This document shows, piece after piece, positions 1 to 8,821 of a DNA stretch of 64,000 bases. The position numbers were made by a program, and so were the translations under genes. Position 1 is the first letter of the stretch. Every line of letters starts with the position of its first letter. Source of the DNA: Streptomyces sp. MMG1533 (GTDB lineage: Bacteria; Actinomycetota; Actinomycetes; Streptomycetales; Streptomycetaceae); contig NZ_LGDG01000243.1 in assembly GCF_001279775.1 (NCBI RefSeq), forward strand, positions 1 to 64,000. The letters are read 5' to 3'. Under the pieces are notes generated by a model, which was not told the DNA's origin, did not search any database, and saw nothing but the letters and a program-made list of their open reading frames with translations.

Positions 1-126
1 ATACGCGAGAGTCCAGGTCGGCCGGGGCGTCGGTGATGCGGGTCGTGCGGGTCGTGCGGGGCGGGGCGGGGCGCCAATGACGGTTGCCGTGCGGGGGCGT
101 GTGGTCGTGGGGGCGGGCCCTCGCCT

Positions 127-831
127 TCAGCCGAGGTCCGTTTGCGCTGTTCCCTCCGCCCGCCATCCCCGCAGCACCGTCTCCACCCCTGCCGAGATCC
201 GCCGTCGCGCCTCGTGCCGTGCCACCCCGCTCATCAGCAACTGGTCGTAGCGCGTGTCCACATGCCGTACGGATGCCACGACCGCCGAGATCACCGCGCC
301 CTCGGACAGCGCCCGCCCCGCCGCACTGCGCCCCACCCGGCCGCTGCCCCGCGCCGAGGCATGCTCGGCGATCGCCCGCGCCCGGTCCGCCGGGCATCCC
401 GGGAAGAGCCGCCGTATCTCCGCCGCGAAGGAGTCGGCGAACCGCATGTCCTGAGCCGCCCGCCGCGCCGCGTCCCGGACTCGGCGTCGCCGACGTGCCT
501 CCGCGTCCGCGAGGCAGCGCGCCTCGGCCCGGGCCAGCCCCGTCTCCTCGACGAGGACGCCCTGCCGCTCGTAACGGCCCTTGCGCCGGTTGAAGCGTAC
601 GACCACCGCCGACAACGCACTCTCCTCCCGCGACCGGCGCGTCAGCGCAGTGTCACCGCGCGGCAGGAACACCAGGTGCCCGAGATCCGCACAGTCGAGG
701 CACCGCGGCGCACCGTCCTCCAGCACGAGCAGCGACAACGGCCCGCCGCGACACTCGGCGCAGTGCCGTCTCCGCAACGGCTGGATGACGAGAAGTCCGG
801 TCCGGAGCGGGGGAGTTGCGAGCGACGCCAT
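127..831 (-). CDS. DUF2293 domain protein with zinc-ribbon-like N-terminus
   Basis: Protein of 234 residues, function unknown. Two CxxC pairs (Cys24/Cys27 and Cys44/Cys47) near the N-terminus look like a small zinc ribbon. A basic, Arg/Ala-rich helical middle follows, and the last ~90 residues match the DUF2293 pattern (FADSFAAEIRRLFPGCP, then a segment ending in ARHEARRRI). The ATG at 831 is chosen because the conserved sequence begins right after it, and a longer reading would run through the promoter side of the divergent gene at 929. The 126 bases between this gene's end and the window edge hold no gene I can support. The domain name is reasonably sure; the role is not known. Confidence 0.72.
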   Translation of the reverse strand: MASLATPPLRTGLLVIQPLRRRHCAECRGGPLSLLVLEDGAPRCLDCADLGHLVFLPRGDTALTRRSREESALSAVVVRFNRRKGRYERQGVLVEETGLARAEARCLADAEARRRRRVRDAARRAAQDMRFADSFAAEIRRLFPGCPADRARAIAEHASARGSGRVGRSAAGRALSEGAVISAVVASVRHVDTRYDQLLMSGVARHEARRRISAGVETVLRGWRAEGTAQTDLG

Positions 832-928
832 AGGGGGTTCATTCCCGCTGCGAAACCCACTTCCCCCACCTGCTCGCCGCCCGCCGTGCCCAAGAGCGGA
901 ACGCAGCCCGACCCCGGCCTGACGCATC

Positions 929-1570
929 ATGGGCCATGTGCGACTCGAAGCGATCACCTGGGACCGGCTCGGCGACCTCCTGGCCGAGCGACTGCTCGAC
1001 CTGAAGCCGGCCGACGGCAGTCCCTGGCCGCGCATCGCCTTCGACGGCGCCCCGGCGGCCTGCCCGGGCGACCTCGCCGACCGGGTCTCCGAGGCACTGC
1101 GCATACGCGGCCGTCCCTCGCTGGTCGTCGGCACGGAAGGTTTCCTGCGCCCCGCCTCGCTCCGCCTGGAGTACGGCCACCAGGACGTGGAGGCCTACTA
1201 CGACGGCTGGTTCGACACAGGTTCCCTCTGGCGCGAGGTCTTCGGCCCCCTCGAAGCCGACGGCGACGGCCGCGTCCTGCCCGACCTGTGGGACCCCACC
1301 ACGGACCGCGCCACCCGCAGCCCCTACGTCCAACTTCCGCCCGGCGGCTTCCTGTTGCTGCACGGCCCCCTTCTGCTGCGCCACTGGTTCCCCTTCGATC
1401 TGACCGTCCATGTCCTCCTCTCGCCCGGCGCCCTGCGCCGCCGCACTCCCGATGCCGAGCACTGGACCCTCCCCGCCTTCGAGCGCTACGAGGACGAGAC
1501 CGATCCGGCCGGTACGGCCGACGTCCTGGTACGCGCCGACGATCCGCGACACCCGGCGTGGAACGGCTGA
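929..1570 (+). CDS. Uridine kinase-like protein with degenerate P-loop
   Basis: 213 residues, related to the proteins usually annotated as uridine kinase in Streptomyces. The central stretch (residues 85-115, including a DVEAYYDGWFD-like segment followed by LWREV and GPL) resembles the lid and nucleoside region of that family. The position where a Walker A should lie (residues 36-50, IAFDGAPAACPGDLA) lacks the GK[S/T] signature, so kinase activity is doubtful. It is divergent from the DUF2293 gene with ~97 bases between starts. It may be a catalytically altered or inactive family member; the family assignment is moderate. Confidence 0.6.
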   Translation: MGHVRLEAITWDRLGDLLAERLLDLKPADGSPWPRIAFDGAPAACPGDLADRVSEALRIRGRPSLVVGTEGFLRPASLRLEYGHQDVEAYYDGWFDTGSLWREVFGPLEADGDGRVLPDLWDPTTDRATRSPYVQLPPGGFLLLHGPLLLRHWFPFDLTVHVLLSPGALRRRTPDAEHWTLPAFERYEDETDPAGTADVLVRADDPRHPAWNG

Positions 1571-1639
1571 TCCGAACCGGCGTGGAAGGGATCCGGCAAA
1601 CCGCTTTTATATGCGCATGCATTTAATTACGCTGTCCTC

Positions 1640-2053
1640 ATGACGACCTCCTCTGGCGCTTCCGTCGCCTTCGACGGCTCTGTCCGCGCCCTCCTCGACG
1701 GCAAGAACTTCGCCTCCGTCGCCACCCTCGGCCCCGACGGCGCCCCGCAGAACTCGGTGGTCTGGATCAAACGCGAGGGCGACACCGTGCTCTTGTCCTC
1801 CACCGACGGACGCCAGAAGGTGCGCAACCTCCGCCGCGACCCCCGCATCAGCATCTCGGTCTTCGACCTCGCCAACCCCTATACCTCGGTCGAGATCCGC
1901 GGCACCGCCGAGATCCTCCCGGACGAGGGCAAGCGGCTCCCGTACGACCTCTCGCACAAGTACCTCGGCATCGACCCGCCCGCCGAGAAGGACGACGAGG
2001 TCCGCGTGATCATCCGGGTCGTCCCACGGAAGATCGTGGGCTTCTCGGCATGA
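1640..2053 (+). CDS. PPOX-class F420-dependent oxidoreductase family protein
   Basis: 137-residue split-barrel protein of the pyridoxamine-phosphate-oxidase-like superfamily. Such actinobacterial proteins bind F420 or flavin and reduce small substrates. The N-terminal pattern (FASVATLGPDGAPQNSVVW) and the central KVRNLRRDPRISISV motif are typical of the F420-type PPOX enzymes. Its length is normal for the family. The ATG at 1640 follows an unusually AT-rich stretch (about 1605-1635) that probably holds the promoter. It stands alone, with the CBS protein downstream after ~120 bases. The substrate cannot be read from the sequence. Confidence 0.8.
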   Translation: MTTSSGASVAFDGSVRALLDGKNFASVATLGPDGAPQNSVVWIKREGDTVLLSSTDGRQKVRNLRRDPRISISVFDLANPYTSVEIRGTAEILPDEGKRLPYDLSHKYLGIDPPAEKDDEVRVIIRVVPRKIVGFSA

Positions 2054-2176
2054 TTCGCCGGACGGGCCATGGGCCCGGGGTGCGTGCGTCGGGCTGCGCG
2101 ACGAGAATGTAGGGCGCCGGGACTTGCGGTGCTTCCCCTCGCGCCGCGCCGGCCGTCCGGCACCGGGAGGTACTTC

Positions 2177-2608
2177 ATGACCACCGCCGGAGACATCATG
2201 CACCGTGGGGCCCAGTGGATCCCCGCCCACGAGACCCTGGACCGCGCCGCCCAGCTGATGCGCGAGCTGAACGTCGGAGCGCTGCCCATCAGCGACGAGA
2301 ACGAGCGGCTCTGCGGCATCCTCACCGATCGCGACATCGTGGTCGGCTGTGTGGCCATGGGGCGTGACCCCGCCAAGGTCACCGCGGGAGAGATGGCCCA
2401 TGGCACCCCCCGCTGGATCGACGCGAACGCCGATGTCAGCGAGGTGCTCCACGAGATGCAGGAGCACCAGATCCGCCGGCTCCCCGTCATCGAGAACAAG
2501 CGCCTGGTCGGCATGATCAGCGAGGCCGACCTGGCCCAGAACCTGCCGGAGGACCAGATCGCGTCCTGGGCCGGGAGCGTCTACGCCAGGACTTCTGACC
2601 GCCGCTGA
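2177..2608 (+). CDS. Tandem CBS-domain protein
   Basis: 143 residues made almost entirely of two CBS motifs (roughly residues 8-60 and 75-130), each ending in the usual GILTDRDIV- or GMISEADLA-type strand-helix. Stand-alone CBS pairs sense adenine nucleotides and regulate partners or respond to redox and energy stress; the partner here is unknown. The start at 2177 is favoured by GGGAGG at 2165-2170 six bases upstream. The preceding in-frame codons have no family match. It is convergent with corA, whose stop lies 28 bases away. Confidence 0.85.
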   Translation: MTTAGDIMHRGAQWIPAHETLDRAAQLMRELNVGALPISDENERLCGILTDRDIVVGCVAMGRDPAKVTAGEMAHGTPRWIDANADVSEVLHEMQEHQIRRLPVIENKRLVGMISEADLAQNLPEDQIASWAGSVYARTSDRR

Positions 2609-2635
2609 ACCCGTTCCGCCCGGTCGCCCCGGCCG

Positions 2636-3763
2636 TCAGAGCCAGCCGTTGCGCCGGAATCCGCGGTACAGCACCAGACACGCGACGGATATCACGCCGA
2701 TCACCATGCCGTAGCCGTACCGCCAGTGCAGCTCCGGCATGTGGTCGAAGTTCATGCCGTACACCCCGCAGACCATGGTCGGTACGGCGACTATCGCGGC
2801 CCACGCCGTGATCTTCCGCATGTCCTCGTTCTGCGCGACCGTCACCTGCGCGAGGTGCGCCTGCAGAATCGAGTTGAGCAGTTCGTCGAACGCGGCGATT
2901 TGTTCCTTGGCTCGCAGCAGATGGTCGGAGACGTCGCGGAAGTAGGCCTGTATCTCCGGATCGACCACCCGGATCGGCCGGGTGGCGAGATCCTCGAGCG
3001 GTCGGCCGAGCGGGACCACGGCTCGCTTCAGCTCCAGGAGTTCACGCTTGAGCTGGTAGATGCGTCCCGCGTCGACTCGCGCGCCGTTCTCCGCGAACAC
3101 GGCCATCTCGACCAGGTCGATGTCCGCCTGCACGGCGTCGGTGACGTTCAGGTAGTCGTCGACCACGTGGTCCGCGATCGCGTGCAGCACGGCCGCCGGT
3201 CCCTTGGCGAGCTGCTGGGGAGCGGCCTCCAGCTCCTCGCGCAGCGGGCCCAGTGAGCCGTGCCGTCCGTGTCGTACCGTGATCACGAAGTCATGGCCGA
3301 CGAACACCATGATCTCGCCGGTGTTGACCACCTCGCTGGTCGCCGTGAGTTCCTCGTGCTCGACGTAACAGACCGTCTTGAACACCGCGAACAGCGTCTC
3401 GCCGTAGCGCTCCAGCTTCGGGCGCTGGTGGGCCTCCACCGCGTCCTCGACCGCCAGCGGATGCAGATCGAAGAGCTCCGCGATCCCCGCGAACTCCTGG
3501 TCCGTGGGCTCGTGGAGACCGAGCCAGACGAAGCCGTCGCGGTTCTTGCGCACCCGTTCCACCGCGTCGACCAGATCGACGCCGGCCGGGAGCCGGACGC
3601 CGTCCCGGTACGTCACGCAGTTCACCACCGAGGACCCCAGCGGGGACCGGGCCGGGTGGCTCAGGTCGACGCGCGGGCGCCGCCGTGCCAGCCGTGCCAC
3701 CTTGCGGAGGCCGCCGACCCTGCGGAGGCTCGTGACCTTCCGCAGATTCCCTGCCATGGACAT
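2636..3763 (-). CDS. corA: Magnesium/cobalt transporter CorA
   Basis: 375-residue CorA-family divalent cation channel. The long N-terminal cytoplasmic domain includes the signature region EDAVEAHQRPKLERYGE. The C-terminus carries the diagnostic YGMNF (GMN) selectivity motif at the end of the first membrane helix, followed by a second hydrophobic segment and a short basic tail (RGFRRNGWL). The start at 3763 has AGGAG seven bases upstream on the minus strand; a second ATG lies two codons further in. The N-terminus (residues 1-35) is unusually Arg/Gly-rich. It is monocistronic and divergent from the methyltransferase gene. The 237 bases between the two starts show no gene. Confidence 0.92.
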   Translation of the reverse strand: MSMAGNLRKVTSLRRVGGLRKVARLARRRPRVDLSHPARSPLGSSVVNCVTYRDGVRLPAGVDLVDAVERVRKNRDGFVWLGLHEPTDQEFAGIAELFDLHPLAVEDAVEAHQRPKLERYGETLFAVFKTVCYVEHEELTATSEVVNTGEIMVFVGHDFVITVRHGRHGSLGPLREELEAAPQQLAKGPAAVLHAIADHVVDDYLNVTDAVQADIDLVEMAVFAENGARVDAGRIYQLKRELLELKRAVVPLGRPLEDLATRPIRVVDPEIQAYFRDVSDHLLRAKEQIAAFDELLNSILQAHLAQVTVAQNEDMRKITAWAAIVAVPTMVCGVYGMNFDHMPELHWRYGYGMVIGVISVACLVLYRGFRRNGWL

Positions 3764-4000
3764 CTGGATCTCCTTGCGTGGATCTCCCTCGTACCGCGTT
3801 TCCGCGTCCTGGCGAGCCAGTTTGCCAGCTCGGGGTGAGGGCCGGGTAAGCCTGTGGGAACAGGGGGCTCCGCTTTGTTCCCGGCTGTGGACAACGGATA
3901 CGACCGGGACGGGGGGATCACCGGGCGGAGTGTGGGCCATCTCGTCGTAGGCGCCGCGTCAACCGCTCCGGACAAGACGGGTAACTGGGATGATCGCGGC

Positions 4001-4795
4001 ATGATGCGAACCGACGGGTATCTCCTCGACAACCGGCAGACCGAGGCGGCGGAGCGTTTCGACGCTTTCGCCACCCTCTTCGACCCCACGACCTTCCGGC
4101 ACCTCGAAGCGTTCGGCATCGGACCCGGCTGGCGCTGCTGGGAGGTCGGCGCCGGCGGCACCTCGGTGGTGTCCTGGCTGGCCAAGAAGGTCGGCCCGAC
4201 CGGACGGGTCGTCGCGACCGACATCGAGACCTCGCGCCTCGCCGCGGCCGCCCGCCCGCCGGTCGAGGTACGCGTCCACGACGTCGGCGCCCAGGAGCCG
4301 CCCGGGGAGGGGTTCGACCTGGTCCACGCCCGGCTCGTCCTCGTCCATGTGCCGGACCGGGAAAGGGCGCTGCGATCGATGGTCAAGGCCCTGCGCCCCG
4401 GCGGACGGATCCTGATCGAGGACGCCGATCCCGCCCTGCAGCCCCTGCTCTGCCCCGACGACCACGGCCCCGAGCAGCAGCTGGCGAACCGGCTGCGGCA
4501 GGGCTTCCGCCAACTCCTCGCCGACCGCGGCGCCGACCTCGCCTACGGCCGCAGGCTTCCGCGCCTGCTCCGTGAGGCCGGTCTGCGCCGGGTGGAGGCC
4601 GACGCGTACTTCCCGGTCACCTCGCCCGCCTGCGCCGCCCTGGAATCTGCCACGATCCGCCAGATCCGCGACCAGCTCGTCACCGCCGGCCTCGCCACGG
4701 ACGAGGACATCGACCGCCACCTCGCGAACGTGGCCTCGGGTGCCATGGACCTCGCCACGGCACCGATGATCTCGGCATGGGGCCGTAAGGCGTAG
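4001..4795 (+). CDS. Class I SAM-dependent methyltransferase
   Basis: 264-residue methyltransferase. Motif I (CWEVGAGGTSVVSWLA, from residue 47) forms the SAM-binding loop. An acidic motif II (VVATDIE) follows, then post-II LVHARLVLVHVPDRERAL and motif III (LRPGGRILIEDAD), which is the Methyltransf_11/23 arrangement. The C-terminal ~100 residues are a variable, mostly helical cap that would determine the acceptor. The start ATG (doubled, MM) at 4001 is the first in a plausible position. The substrate is unknown, and no biosynthetic neighbours help. Confidence 0.82.
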   Translation: MMRTDGYLLDNRQTEAAERFDAFATLFDPTTFRHLEAFGIGPGWRCWEVGAGGTSVVSWLAKKVGPTGRVVATDIETSRLAAAARPPVEVRVHDVGAQEPPGEGFDLVHARLVLVHVPDRERALRSMVKALRPGGRILIEDADPALQPLLCPDDHGPEQQLANRLRQGFRQLLADRGADLAYGRRLPRLLREAGLRRVEADAYFPVTSPACAALESATIRQIRDQLVTAGLATDEDIDRHLANVASGAMDLATAPMISAWGRKA

Positions 4796-4997
4796 GAGAA
4801 CAGCGGTAGAACAGCGGTAGTTGACCCCGGGAGCCCCAGGCCCGGCGCCACGGGTGGGCGGCGCGGCCGTTGTCGGCCCGCTGTCGGCCGTCCGCTGTCG
4901 GCCGTTCAAGGGCGGTCCTCCCGACGAGCTCCCGTCAGCCGTCCACAAGCGCCCGCCCCGCTCTCGTCAGCGATCATCGGCGATCGCCCCACTCTCG

Positions 4998-5960
4998 TCA
5001 GCTGTTCACCGGCGGTCGACCCCCCACCCGCTCCACCGCCGCCGACCCCGCCCGGCACCCCTCCGCTGCCGCGGCCTCGGGCCCGGCGCCTATGAGGAGG
5101 GCGGCGAGGAAGGCGCCCGTGAACGCGTCGCCGGCTCCGGTGGTGTCCCGGGGTGTCGCGGGTATCGCGGGGACGTGGGCGACCACGGTGCCGGAGCGGG
5201 CCACCAGCGCACCCTCCGCGCCCTGCTTGGCGACCACCAGCGGGACGTGGCGGCTCAGCTTGGCCGCCGCGTCCGCCGCATCGGGCAACCCCGTGAGCAG
5301 GCATGCCTCGTCACGGCTGGGCAGCAGAACGTCCACGCCCTCGACGAGCGCCAGGAAACGGTCGACCCCCAGCTCCACGAGGAAACCGGTCGACGCCGGA
5401 TCCATGCTCACCGGCACCCCACGTGCGCGTGCCGCCTCCAGTGCGACCGCCACCAGCGCGCGGCTCGGCTCGGAGAACATCAGGTAGCCGGACAGATGCA
5501 GCCGCGCCACCCCGTCGAGCAGCGCGTCCGACCAGTCCTCGGGCGCGAGTCGCAGCGCCGCGCCGCTGTCCGTGAGGAACGTCCGCTCGGCGGCGGCACC
5601 CGTGTCGACGAGACAGATCACCGTCCCGGTCGGCGCCTCGGGGTCGACGATCAGCCGGGGACGCACGCCGCACGCGACCAGCTCCCGCTCGTGCCACGCG
5701 GCCGAGTCCGCGCCCACCCGTCCGAGCAGCCGCACCTCTGCACCGCCTCGGTGAGCGGCCCAGCACGCCACGTTGGCGCCCGCCCCGCCCGGCACCGTCC
5801 GGATCGCCGCCGCGGTGTCCGTACCCGCCGCGAGCGGCCCCCGGTGCCGGGCCACGACGTCCGTCACGACGTCTCCGACGACCAGCAGCGCGCCGTCCGG
5901 GTGCACTCCGCCGCGCCGGTGATCCGCGGCGGCCGTACCGCGCCCAGCCCGCTCCGTCAC
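4998..5960 (-). CDS. PfkB-family carbohydrate kinase, probable pseudouridine kinase
   Basis: 320-residue ribokinase-fold sugar kinase. The N-terminal VVGDVVTDVV and GGAGANVACWAA segments form the substrate pocket. The C-terminal DTTGAGDAFTGAF holds the anion hole and catalytic Asp of the PfkB family. The GTG start at 5960 overlaps the upstream psuG stop as GTGA, so the two are translationally coupled. In other bacteria a PfkB kinase (PsuK) phosphorylates pseudouridine and PsuG splits the product into uracil and ribose 5-phosphate. That substrate is inferred from this coupling, not from residues I can verify. Confidence 0.85.
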   Translation of the reverse strand: MTERAGRGTAAADHRRGGVHPDGALLVVGDVVTDVVARHRGPLAAGTDTAAAIRTVPGGAGANVACWAAHRGGAEVRLLGRVGADSAAWHERELVACGVRPRLIVDPEAPTGTVICLVDTGAAAERTFLTDSGAALRLAPEDWSDALLDGVARLHLSGYLMFSEPSRALVAVALEAARARGVPVSMDPASTGFLVELGVDRFLALVEGVDVLLPSRDEACLLTGLPDAADAAAKLSRHVPLVVAKQGAEGALVARSGTVVAHVPAIPATPRDTTGAGDAFTGAFLAALLIGAGPEAAAAEGCRAGSAAVERVGGRPPVNS

Positions 5961-6865
5961 GCCCTGGCCCAGGCCGCCGCGATCCGCGCCGCCAGCCGTA
6001 CGTTGCCGCGCACCGCCGCGAGATTGGCGGTCAGCGAGGCGCCGTCGGTGTGCTGCACCAGGTAGTTCAGCAGGAACGGCGTGACTCCCTGCCCCGTGAC
6101 CCCCGACTCCTCGCACGCGTGCAGCGCGTCGGCGAGCACGCGCGCGTGCAGCTCGGGATCCAGCTGCTCCTCCTCGGGCACCGGGTTGGCGACGATCAGT
6201 GCCGACTCGGGCCCGTCGATCGCGTCCTGCGCCCGCATCACGTCCGCCACCTGCCCGGGGCTGTCCAGCGTCCACTCCACGGGATGTCCCGAGTCGGACA
6301 GGTAGAAGCCGGGGAACCGGTCCGTGCCGTAGCCGGCCACCGCGACCCCCAGCGTCTCCAGCCGCTGCAGTGTCGCCGGCACGTCCAGGATCGACTTCAC
6401 ACCCGCGCACACCACGGTGACCCGTGTCCGGGCCAGCAGCCCCAGGTCGGCCGACTCGTCCTGCGTCACCGTCCACTCCCGGTGCACTCCGCCGAGCCCG
6501 CCCGTGGCGAACACCCGTACGCCCGCCAGTGCCGCCAGCAGCGCGGTCGCCGACACCGTGGTCGCCCCGCTCGCCCCGGAGGCGACCGCGAGCGGCAGGT
6601 CACGGTGGCCCAGCTTGCGGATGCCGTCCTCGTTCGCGACCCGCTCCAACTGCGTCTTGTCCAGGCCGACATGGGGTCGTCCGTCCAGCACGGCGATCGT
6701 CGCGGGCACGGCACCCTGCTGCCGTACGACGGCCTCCAGCTCCAGAGCCACCTGCAGATTGCGCGGGCGCGGCAGCCCGTGCGCGATGATCGTGGACTCC
6801 AGGGCCACCACGGGTTGACGCGCGTCGATCGCGTCGCGCACTTCCTCGGACACCACCAGCACCAC
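5957..6865 (-). CDS. psuG: Pseudouridine-5'-phosphate glycosidase
   Basis: 302-residue enzyme that cleaves the C-C glycosidic bond of pseudouridine 5'-phosphate. Family signatures are clear: VALESTIIAHGLPRPRN near the N-terminus, GGLGGVHR in the middle, a CAGVKSILDVPATLQRLE segment, and C-terminal TPFLLNYLVQHTDG. The GTG start at 6865 has AGGAGG seven bases upstream; a second GTG follows directly. It is first gene of a two-gene operon with the PfkB kinase (GTGA overlap) and divergent from the VOC gene with ~99 bases between starts. Role: salvage of pseudouridine from RNA turnover. Confidence 0.93.
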   Translation of the reverse strand: MVLVVSEEVRDAIDARQPVVALESTIIAHGLPRPRNLQVALELEAVVRQQGAVPATIAVLDGRPHVGLDKTQLERVANEDGIRKLGHRDLPLAVASGASGATTVSATALLAALAGVRVFATGGLGGVHREWTVTQDESADLGLLARTRVTVVCAGVKSILDVPATLQRLETLGVAVAGYGTDRFPGFYLSDSGHPVEWTLDSPGQVADVMRAQDAIDGPESALIVANPVPEEEQLDPELHARVLADALHACEESGVTGQGVTPFLLNYLVQHTDGASLTANLAAVRGNVRLAARIAAAWARA

Positions 6866-6964
6866 GTGCCTGCCTCCTGTCGGTCGGTCTTCCCTCATCT
6901 CTGGCGGGCGGCGCACCCCGTCAAACACTTGCGGCCTGTGGGGGACGACACCAGCCTGGGCAGC

Positions 6965-7393
6965 ATGACGGACAACACGACACGTCTCGACCATGTCGTC
7001 CTCTGGGTGCAGGACCCGGTGGCGGCGGCCGACTTCTACGAGAAGGCGGTCGGCATGGAACCCCTGAGGATCACCGACTTCGCCGCGGGGGCGGTGTCCT
7101 TCCCCTCCGTACGGCTCAATGACGAGACCATCTTCGACCTCATGCCGCTCTCCCTGGCGGAGACCATGAAGATGGTCCCCGGCGCCGCCGACAGCGCGGG
7201 CCACCCGGTCAACCACGTCTGCCTGGCCCTGCCCGGCGACGACTTCGAGGCACTGCGCGCCCGCCTGGAGGAACGGTCGGTCCCCGTCTCGGACTTCTCG
7301 TACGACTCCTTCGGCGCGCGCGGAATGGCCCGGCGGAGCTTCTACTTCCGCGATCCGGACGGCAATGTCTTCGAGGCGCGACACTACAACTAG
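6965..7393 (+). CDS. VOC (glyoxalase/dioxygenase-fold) family protein
   Basis: 142-residue protein with the paired beta-alpha-beta-beta-beta modules of the vicinal-oxygen-chelate superfamily. The first module starts TRLDHVVLWVQDPVAAADFYEKAVG, with the usual metal-binding His at residue 10. The second ends FYFRDPDGNVFEARHYN, with the expected Glu. Size and motifs fit glyoxalase I, dioxygenase or antibiotic-binding VOC proteins; which one is not decidable. A strong terminator follows at once. Confidence 0.85.
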   Translation: MTDNTTRLDHVVLWVQDPVAAADFYEKAVGMEPLRITDFAAGAVSFPSVRLNDETIFDLMPLSLAETMKMVPGAADSAGHPVNHVCLALPGDDFEALRARLEERSVPVSDFSYDSFGARGMARRSFYFRDPDGNVFEARHYN

Positions 7394-7398
7394 CGTGC

Positions 7399-7433
7399 GA
7401 GGGGGCCACGCGCGCGTGGCCCCCTCCCTTTTT
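7399..7433 (+). terminator. Rho-independent terminator after the VOC gene
   Basis: A perfect 14+14 base inverted repeat (7399-7412 against 7413-7426, GAGGGGGCCACGCG and its complement) is followed by CC and five T. It lies six bases after the VOC stop and faces the convergent dehydrogenase gene, so it may act in both directions. Confidence 0.88.
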
Positions 7434-7463
7434 CGAGGGCTTGACCCCTCATTTTGAGAGACG

Positions 7464-8690
7464 TCAGACCGGCCGTACGCCGTCCAGCGCGCCGTGCGGG
7501 TTCAGCACGTACTTGCGGCTCGCGCCCTGGTCGAACTCGGCGTAGCCGCGCGGGGCGTCATCCAGCCCGATGACGGTCGCGTTGACGGCCTTGGCGATGT
7601 GCACGCGCCCGTGCAGGATCGCCATCATCAGGCTCCGGTTGTACCTCATCACCGGGCACTGTCCGGTGGTGAAGCGGTGGCTCTTGGCCCAGCCGAGCCC
7701 GAGCCGCACCTTGAGCGTCCCCATCTTCGCGTCCTCGTCGACGCCTCCAGGGTCGTCCGTGACGTACAGCCCGGGGATGCCCACGGCGCCGCCCGCGCGC
7801 GTCAGGCCCATCAGCGAGTTGAGGACGGTCGCGGGCGCCTCCGGGGCGTCCTTGCCGTGGGCCCGTGCCTCGAAGCCGACCGCGTCGACCGCCGCGTCCA
7901 CCTCGGGCTCCCCGAGGATCTCGGCGATCTGCTCCTCCACGCTTCCGCGCGACACGTCGACGGTCTCGCAACCGAAGCTCCGCGCCTGGGCGAGGCGTTC
8001 GGCGTTGAGGTCACCGACGATGACCACGGCGGCACCCAGGAGCTGCGCCGACGCGGCCGCGGCCAGTCCCACCGGGCCGGCCCCGGCGACGTACACCGTC
8101 GAGCCGACGCCCGCGCCGGCGGTGACCGCGCCGTGGAAGCCGGTCGGGAAGATGTCCGACAGCATGGTCAGGTCGAGCAGTTTCTCGCGCGCCTCGTCCC
8201 GGTCCGGGAACTTCAGCAGGTTGAAGTCCGCGTACGGGACCAGCGCGTACTCGGCCTGGCCGCCGACCCAGCCGCCCATGTCGACATAGCCGTAAGCGGC
8301 CCCCGGACGAGCGGGGTTGACGTTCAGACAGATGCCGGTCTTGCGCTCCTTGCAGTTGCGGCACCGCCCGCAGGCGATGTTGAACGGTACGGAGACGATG
8401 TCGCCGACGTCGATGAACTCGACGTCCGGACCCCGTTCGACGACCTCTCCGGTGATCTCGTGTCCGAGGACCAGCCCCTCGGGCGCGGTCGTCCGCCCGC
8501 GCACCATGTGCTGGTCGCTGCCGCAGATGTTGCTGGCGAGCACCTTGAGGATCACCCCGTGCCGGCACTTACGGCCGACGTTGCGCGGAGCGACCCCCGG
8601 CCCGTCCTGGAGTTCCAGCGTCGGGTGGTCGATGGTCCTGACCTCCACCGCCCCCGGCTTGAGATACGCCACTGCCCTGTTTCCGCTCAT
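7464..8690 (-). CDS. Zinc-dependent alcohol dehydrogenase, glutathione-independent formaldehyde dehydrogenase type
   Basis: 408-residue medium-chain zinc dehydrogenase. The catalytic zinc ligands appear in ICGSDQH and GHE. The structural zinc is bound by the four cysteines of the CGRCRNCKERKTGIC loop. The Rossmann domain carries AGAGPVGLAAAA for NAD. The length, the early RTIDHPTLEL region and the long insert around residues 280-340 match the glutathione-independent formaldehyde dehydrogenase (fdhA) group rather than short ADHs. It probably oxidises formaldehyde or related aldehydes and protects against them. It is monocistronic; ~130 bases to Ogt hold nothing recognised. Confidence 0.88.
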   Translation of the reverse strand: MSGNRAVAYLKPGAVEVRTIDHPTLELQDGPGVAPRNVGRKCRHGVILKVLASNICGSDQHMVRGRTTAPEGLVLGHEITGEVVERGPDVEFIDVGDIVSVPFNIACGRCRNCKERKTGICLNVNPARPGAAYGYVDMGGWVGGQAEYALVPYADFNLLKFPDRDEAREKLLDLTMLSDIFPTGFHGAVTAGAGVGSTVYVAGAGPVGLAAAASAQLLGAAVVIVGDLNAERLAQARSFGCETVDVSRGSVEEQIAEILGEPEVDAAVDAVGFEARAHGKDAPEAPATVLNSLMGLTRAGGAVGIPGLYVTDDPGGVDEDAKMGTLKVRLGLGWAKSHRFTTGQCPVMRYNRSLMMAILHGRVHIAKAVNATVIGLDDAPRGYAEFDQGASRKYVLNPHGALDGVRPV

Positions 8691-8821
8691 GCGTGATCGC
8701 CGTCCCTTCGGCTCCGCGTCTTGCGGATGCCAGTCGGATGCCAGCGGCTGTGCGCATGGCGGAGTCTGCTACCGCCTCGGCCTTCCGGCCAGCCGTCGCG
8801 CGCGCCGTGTCGCCCGACGGC

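Noticed and set aside
1..126. GC-rich direct repeats at the window start (GCGGGTCGT units)
   Set aside because: Too short and cut by the window edge to interpret; no gene or known element.
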